Origin: an archaeon
GTDB lineage: Archaea > B1Sed10-29 > WALL01
Assembly (NCBI GenBank): GCA_030592525.1
Contig: JAUVIW010000060.1
Coordinates: forward strand, 1-5,932
Reading direction: 5' to 3'
Length of the DNA stretch: 5,932 nucleotides
In this document: one piece after another, positions 3,048-5,932 of the stretch
Layout of the letters: each line of letters begins with the position of its first letter
Position numbering within the stretch: the stretch's first letter is position 1
The notes under the pieces: model-generated
Seen by the model: only the letters and a program-made list of their open reading frames with translations
What the model was told of the DNA's origin: nothing
Databases searched by the model: none
Program-made: the position numbers and the translations under genes

Positions 3048-5129
3048 GTGGAAAACACGCAGTATGTCCAGCAGTTCGAGGACTTCTTCAGGGAGAGGTA
3101 CCGAAAGGGATTGGAGAAGCTTGCGCTCTTCTACCCCGAAATCAAGAGCCTCGAAGTCGACTTCATGGAGCTCGACAAGTTCACGCCCGAGCTCGCGGAC
3201 GACCTGCTCGAGAATCCCGAAGCAGTCATCAAGGCATCAGAGGAAGCCGTTGCCGCGCTGGGATACAAGAGCGTTGACGGGGTTGACGTGAAGCCAAAGA
3301 TAAGGTTCTTCAACCTCCCGAACAAGCTATTCATCAGAAACATCAACTCAGCCCACATCAACAAGCTCATCATGATTGACGGCGTGATAAACAAGATAAC
3401 GGATGTCAGGCCGAAGATTGACACTGCCGCGTTCCAGTGCATTAGGTGTGGTAGAGTGTACCGCATGCCACAGGACACAGAGATGTACGACAAGATAGCC
3501 GAGCCAGCAGTGTGCTCGTGCGAGAGAAAGGAATTCAAGCTCAACATAGAGGAGACAACGTTTGTTGACATGCAGAAAATGCAAACGCAGGAGCCGCTCG
3601 ACGCACTGGTGCGCGGGGAGCAGGCGAAGAACATAGACATCTGGCTCGAGGACGACCTGACCAACAGGATGTACCCGGGTGACAAGGTGCAGATAGTTGG
3701 GGTGCTCAGGCTGAGGCCGCCGAAAGGAAAGAGCTCGGTCTATAACATTTACATCCACGCGATACACGTGGAGCAGATTGAGAGGGAGTTCGAGGAAATC
3801 GAGCTTACGGAAGAGGAGGAGGAACAAATCAGGGAGCTCTCAGAAGACCCGCACATATACAACAAGATTGTCGGGTCAATCGCGCCAAGCATCTACGGAC
3901 ACAAGGAAATCAAGGAGTCCCTCGCGATACAGCTCTTGGGCGGCTCCAAGAGCAAGATACTCGCCGACGGCGTCAGGATCAGGCCGGACATACACATCCT
4001 ATTGATTGGGGATCCGGGTACGGCTAAATCTCAACTACTTTACTACATTTACACTCTTGCGCCGAAAGGCGTTTTCGTCGGAGGCAAAAGCGCGACCGGC
4101 GCCGGGCTGACAGCCACGGCTGAGAAGGATGACTTCGGCGAAGGCGGGTGGACGCTCAAGGCCGGTGCATTGGTGCTCGCTTCGGGCGGGCAGGCGTGCA
4201 TTGACGAGTTCGACAAGATGGGTGACGAAGACCGCTCAAGCATGCACGAGGCAATGGAGCAGCAGCGCATCTCCATCGCAAAAGCAGGTATAGTGACGAC
4301 GTTCCGCTCGGAAACAGCGATACTCGCAGCAGCGAACCCGAAGTACGGCCGCTTCGACCCTTACACACTCCCAGCAGAGCAGTTCAACATCCCGCCCACA
4401 CTGCTGTCAAGGTTCGACCTCATATTCCCGATAAAGGACGTGCTCGACGAGGAGAAGGACAAGAACATGGCCGAGCACATACTCCTGAACCAGATGCTTG
4501 CGGGCATCAGGAACACGGGCACAAAAGGCGTTCTCTCTGACAAGGAAATCGAGAGTGCCAAGGAGCGGGTCACGCCAACCATCGAGCCCGACTTACTGAG
4601 GAAGTACATTGCTTACGCACGCAAGAACGTGAACCCCGTGCTCACCAAGGAATCGACGGACAAGATCAAGGCGTACTACCTTGACTTGCGCAAGCTCAGC
4701 AAGAGCCAGGGCTCAATGGCCATCACAGCAAGGCAGCTTGAGGCATTGGTGCGCCTCGCGGAAGCCAGCGCAAAGGGCCGCCTTAGTGACAAGGTGGAGA
4801 TTGAGGACGCAGAGCGCAGCATAAGGCTCCACCGGTTCGTGATGCAGGAAATCGGCATTGACCCCGAAACCGGCAGGATGGACATTGACACAATCGCGAC
4901 AGGCCAAAGCAAGAGCCGCATGGACAAGGCGCGTGCATTGTACGCAACCATCAGGCAGCTGAACAGTGACAATGACACAGTGACAAAGGAGATGGTGCTC
5001 GCACAGTGCGCCGACATCGGTGTCAATGCGGACGAGCTCGACAAGCTACTAGGCATCCTTAAAAAGAACGGGGACATTTACTCACCCAAGCACAACCAGT
5101 TCAAGACCGCTGACGACAGAAAAGGGTGA
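3048..5129 (+). CDS. mcm: Replicative DNA helicase MCM
   Basis: The product has 693 residues, the usual length for an archaeal MCM; it forms the hexameric ATP-driven helicase that unwinds DNA at replication forks. The N-terminal helical domain (about 1-95) is followed by an OB fold with a zinc-binding module: Cys131 and Cys134, then Cys156 and Cys158, the second pair spaced C-x-C rather than the common C-x2-C. A Glu-rich linker (247-266) leads to the AAA+ core. Motifs there are Walker A GDPGTAKS (321-328, Lys327), Walker B CIDEFDKM (384-391, Asp386-Glu387), sensor 1 AAANP (427-431, Asn430), arginine finger SRFD (454-457, Arg455) and a probable sensor 2 Arg562 in ITARQLEAL. A winged-helix domain closes the protein (about 622-690). 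No intein interrupts the gene. Start GTG 3048 is supported by GAGGTG upstream. Codons around Walker A are unusually A/T-ending. A presenilin-like gene follows after 4 bp. Confidence 0.97.
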   Translation: MENTQYVQQFEDFFRERYRKGLEKLALFYPEIKSLEVDFMELDKFTPELADDLLENPEAVIKASEEAVAALGYKSVDGVDVKPKIRFFNLPNKLFIRNINSAHINKLIMIDGVINKITDVRPKIDTAAFQCIRCGRVYRMPQDTEMYDKIAEPAVCSCERKEFKLNIEETTFVDMQKMQTQEPLDALVRGEQAKNIDIWLEDDLTNRMYPGDKVQIVGVLRLRPPKGKSSVYNIYIHAIHVEQIEREFEEIELTEEEEEQIRELSEDPHIYNKIVGSIAPSIYGHKEIKESLAIQLLGGSKSKILADGVRIRPDIHILLIGDPGTAKSQLLYYIYTLAPKGVFVGGKSATGAGLTATAEKDDFGEGGWTLKAGALVLASGGQACIDEFDKMGDEDRSSMHEAMEQQRISIAKAGIVTTFRSETAILAAANPKYGRFDPYTLPAEQFNIPPTLLSRFDLIFPIKDVLDEEKDKNMAEHILLNQMLAGIRNTGTKGVLSDKEIESAKERVTPTIEPDLLRKYIAYARKNVNPVLTKESTDKIKAYYLDLRKLSKSQGSMAITARQLEALVRLAEASAKGRLSDKVEIEDAERSIRLHRFVMQEIGIDPETGRMDIDTIATGQSKSRMDKARALYATIRQLNSDNDTVTKEMVLAQCADIGVNADELDKLLGILKKNGDIYSPKHNQFKTADDRKG

Positions 5130-5133
5130 ATGA

Positions 5134-5932
5134 ATGAAGCTAAAGGAAAACGATAAGATTCTCGCAGCAGTATTCGCGATGTTCATGGTCGTCCAGGGCA
5201 TCGGGATATACCTCGGCACAAAGCTCATCTCGGTGATAGCCGTGGCGCCGATGCAGTCCGTGGAGTACGGAGGGTTCATCTTCCTGTACATACTGTTCGC
5301 GACAGCGGTAATGCTTGCGCTGATAAAGTTCATCCCGTGGGTGCTCAAGATACTCGAGTTCCTCACGATATTCTTCTCCGCAGAGGTGTTCTTCGAGATA
5401 CTTCTCATGGGCTTCGTCGCTGACGAGATAATTGTGTGGGTTGCTATTGCGCTCGCATTAGCGCTCGCAGTGGCACGCGTGCTCCACAGGACGCTGCTCA
5501 CGCAAAACGTCAGCATCCTAATCTCGATAATGGGCATCGGTGCGCTGCTCGGGTCGTACATGGGTTTCATACCCGCCATCACCCTGCTCGCGGCGCTGAC
5601 ATTCTATGACATTGTCGCGGTGTTCTACACCAAGCACATGGTGACACTCGCAAAAGAGGTCACCAAGCAGAAGCTTGCCTTCACCATGGCCATACCGACA
5701 AAGAAGCACTTGTTCCAGTTGGGCGGCGGCGACATGATCATGCCACTCATCTTTACTGTTGCAGTGCTCAGGGAGTTCGGGCTCGCCATCGCATTGGGCA
5801 CAATGCTCGGCAGCATGGCCGTGCTCGTTGGGTTCTTTGCCTGGCTGTTCCAAAAGCCGGGCCGGGCCTATCCCGCATTGCCGCCGGTCACAGTGGGCGC
5901 GTGCATCGGGTTCTGCCTCTCTTTGGGAGCCA
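5134..5932 (+). CDS. Presenilin / signal-peptide-peptidase-like intramembrane aspartyl protease (3' end cut by window)
   Basis: ATG 5134 opens a frame that stays open for 266 codons to the window end, with no stop. The protein is very hydrophobic, with about eight or nine transmembrane segments (roughly 8-27, 46-64, 67-93, 97-116, 126-144, 146-165, 201-219, 221-240, 248-266). It has all three signatures of peptidase family A22: FYD (157-159, catalytic Asp159), GGGD (197-200, a GxGD motif with catalytic Asp200) and PAL (247-249) in YPALPP. The family cleaves substrates inside the membrane, for example leftover signal peptides. Archaeal homologues are about 300 residues, so only a short tail should be missing. 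The spacing to the mcm stop is 4 bp, and GGGTGA (5124-5129), overlapping that stop, can serve as the ribosome-binding site. Co-transcription with mcm and translational coupling are therefore likely. Confidence 0.9.
   Translation, partial: MKLKENDKILAAVFAMFMVVQGIGIYLGTKLISVIAVAPMQSVEYGGFIFLYILFATAVMLALIKFIPWVLKILEFLTIFFSAEVFFEILLMGFVADEIIVWVAIALALALAVARVLHRTLLTQNVSILISIMGIGALLGSYMGFIPAITLLAALTFYDIVAVFYTKHMVTLAKEVTKQKLAFTMAIPTKKHLFQLGGGDMIMPLIFTVAVLREFGLAIALGTMLGSMAVLVGFFAWLFQKPGRAYPALPPVTVGACIGFCLSLGA

Noticed and set aside
4001..4080. Intein in MCM at the Walker A site
   Set aside because: The AAA+ motifs are contiguous and the protein has normal length, so no intein is present; only a possible trace in codon use remains.
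5082..5853. Minus-strand frames opposite the presenilin-like gene
   Set aside because: They are antisense to a strand with intact YD, GxGD and PAL motifs, and their composition (Ser/Ala/Met-rich) fits complement of a hydrophobic coding sequence.

Overview
The window looks archaeal. It carries a replicative MCM helicase with no bacterial equivalent, a presenilin-type (A22) intramembrane aspartyl protease of the archaeal kind, and TATA boxes placed about 25-28 bp upstream of start codons, which is the layout of leaderless archaeal promoters. The HEAT-repeat/nucleotidyltransferase gene and the small toxin-antitoxin (TA) genes would fit a DPANN-type or other Euryarchaeota-related genome. That placement is an impression; no rRNA or other marker is present to settle it.

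Layout. Positions 1-252 hold the tail of a small membrane protein cut by the window edge. From about 253 to 2930 lies an accessory stretch: a 515-residue protein with HEAT-like repeats and a nucleotidyltransferase fold (296-1843); the broken first ~22 codons of a PIN-domain (VapC-like) toxin (from 1894); a convergent ribbon-helix-helix (RHH) antitoxin gene on the minus strand (1962-2231) with a palindromic operator at its start; and a complete antitoxin/RelE-family toxin pair with an ATGA overlap (2388-2881). From 3048 onward the window is housekeeping: mcm (3048-5129) and, 4 bp later, a presenilin-like protease (5134 to beyond the window end), probably in one transcript. The presenilin-like gene has no stop codon in the window.

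The regulatory DNA is the most unusual part. A composite motif, TTATA followed 11-13 bp later (start to start) by TTGAGT(AA), occurs four times (266, 2301, 2946, 3006), always in intergenic DNA: upstream of the HEAT-nucleotidyltransferase gene, on both sides of the TA pair, and at mcm. A weaker fifth version sits at the minus-strand RHH promoter. Two copies belong to a ~55-bp direct repeat (2286-2340 and 2931-2984) that brackets the TA pair. Each repeat copy has a GTG at the distance expected for a leaderless start, followed by a very short reading frame.

Functionally, the right half is DNA replication (MCM) linked to membrane proteolysis. The middle is a small TA and nucleotidyltransferase region that shows gene decay and probable rearrangement. 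I see no CRISPR array, tRNA, rRNA, transposase or intein.
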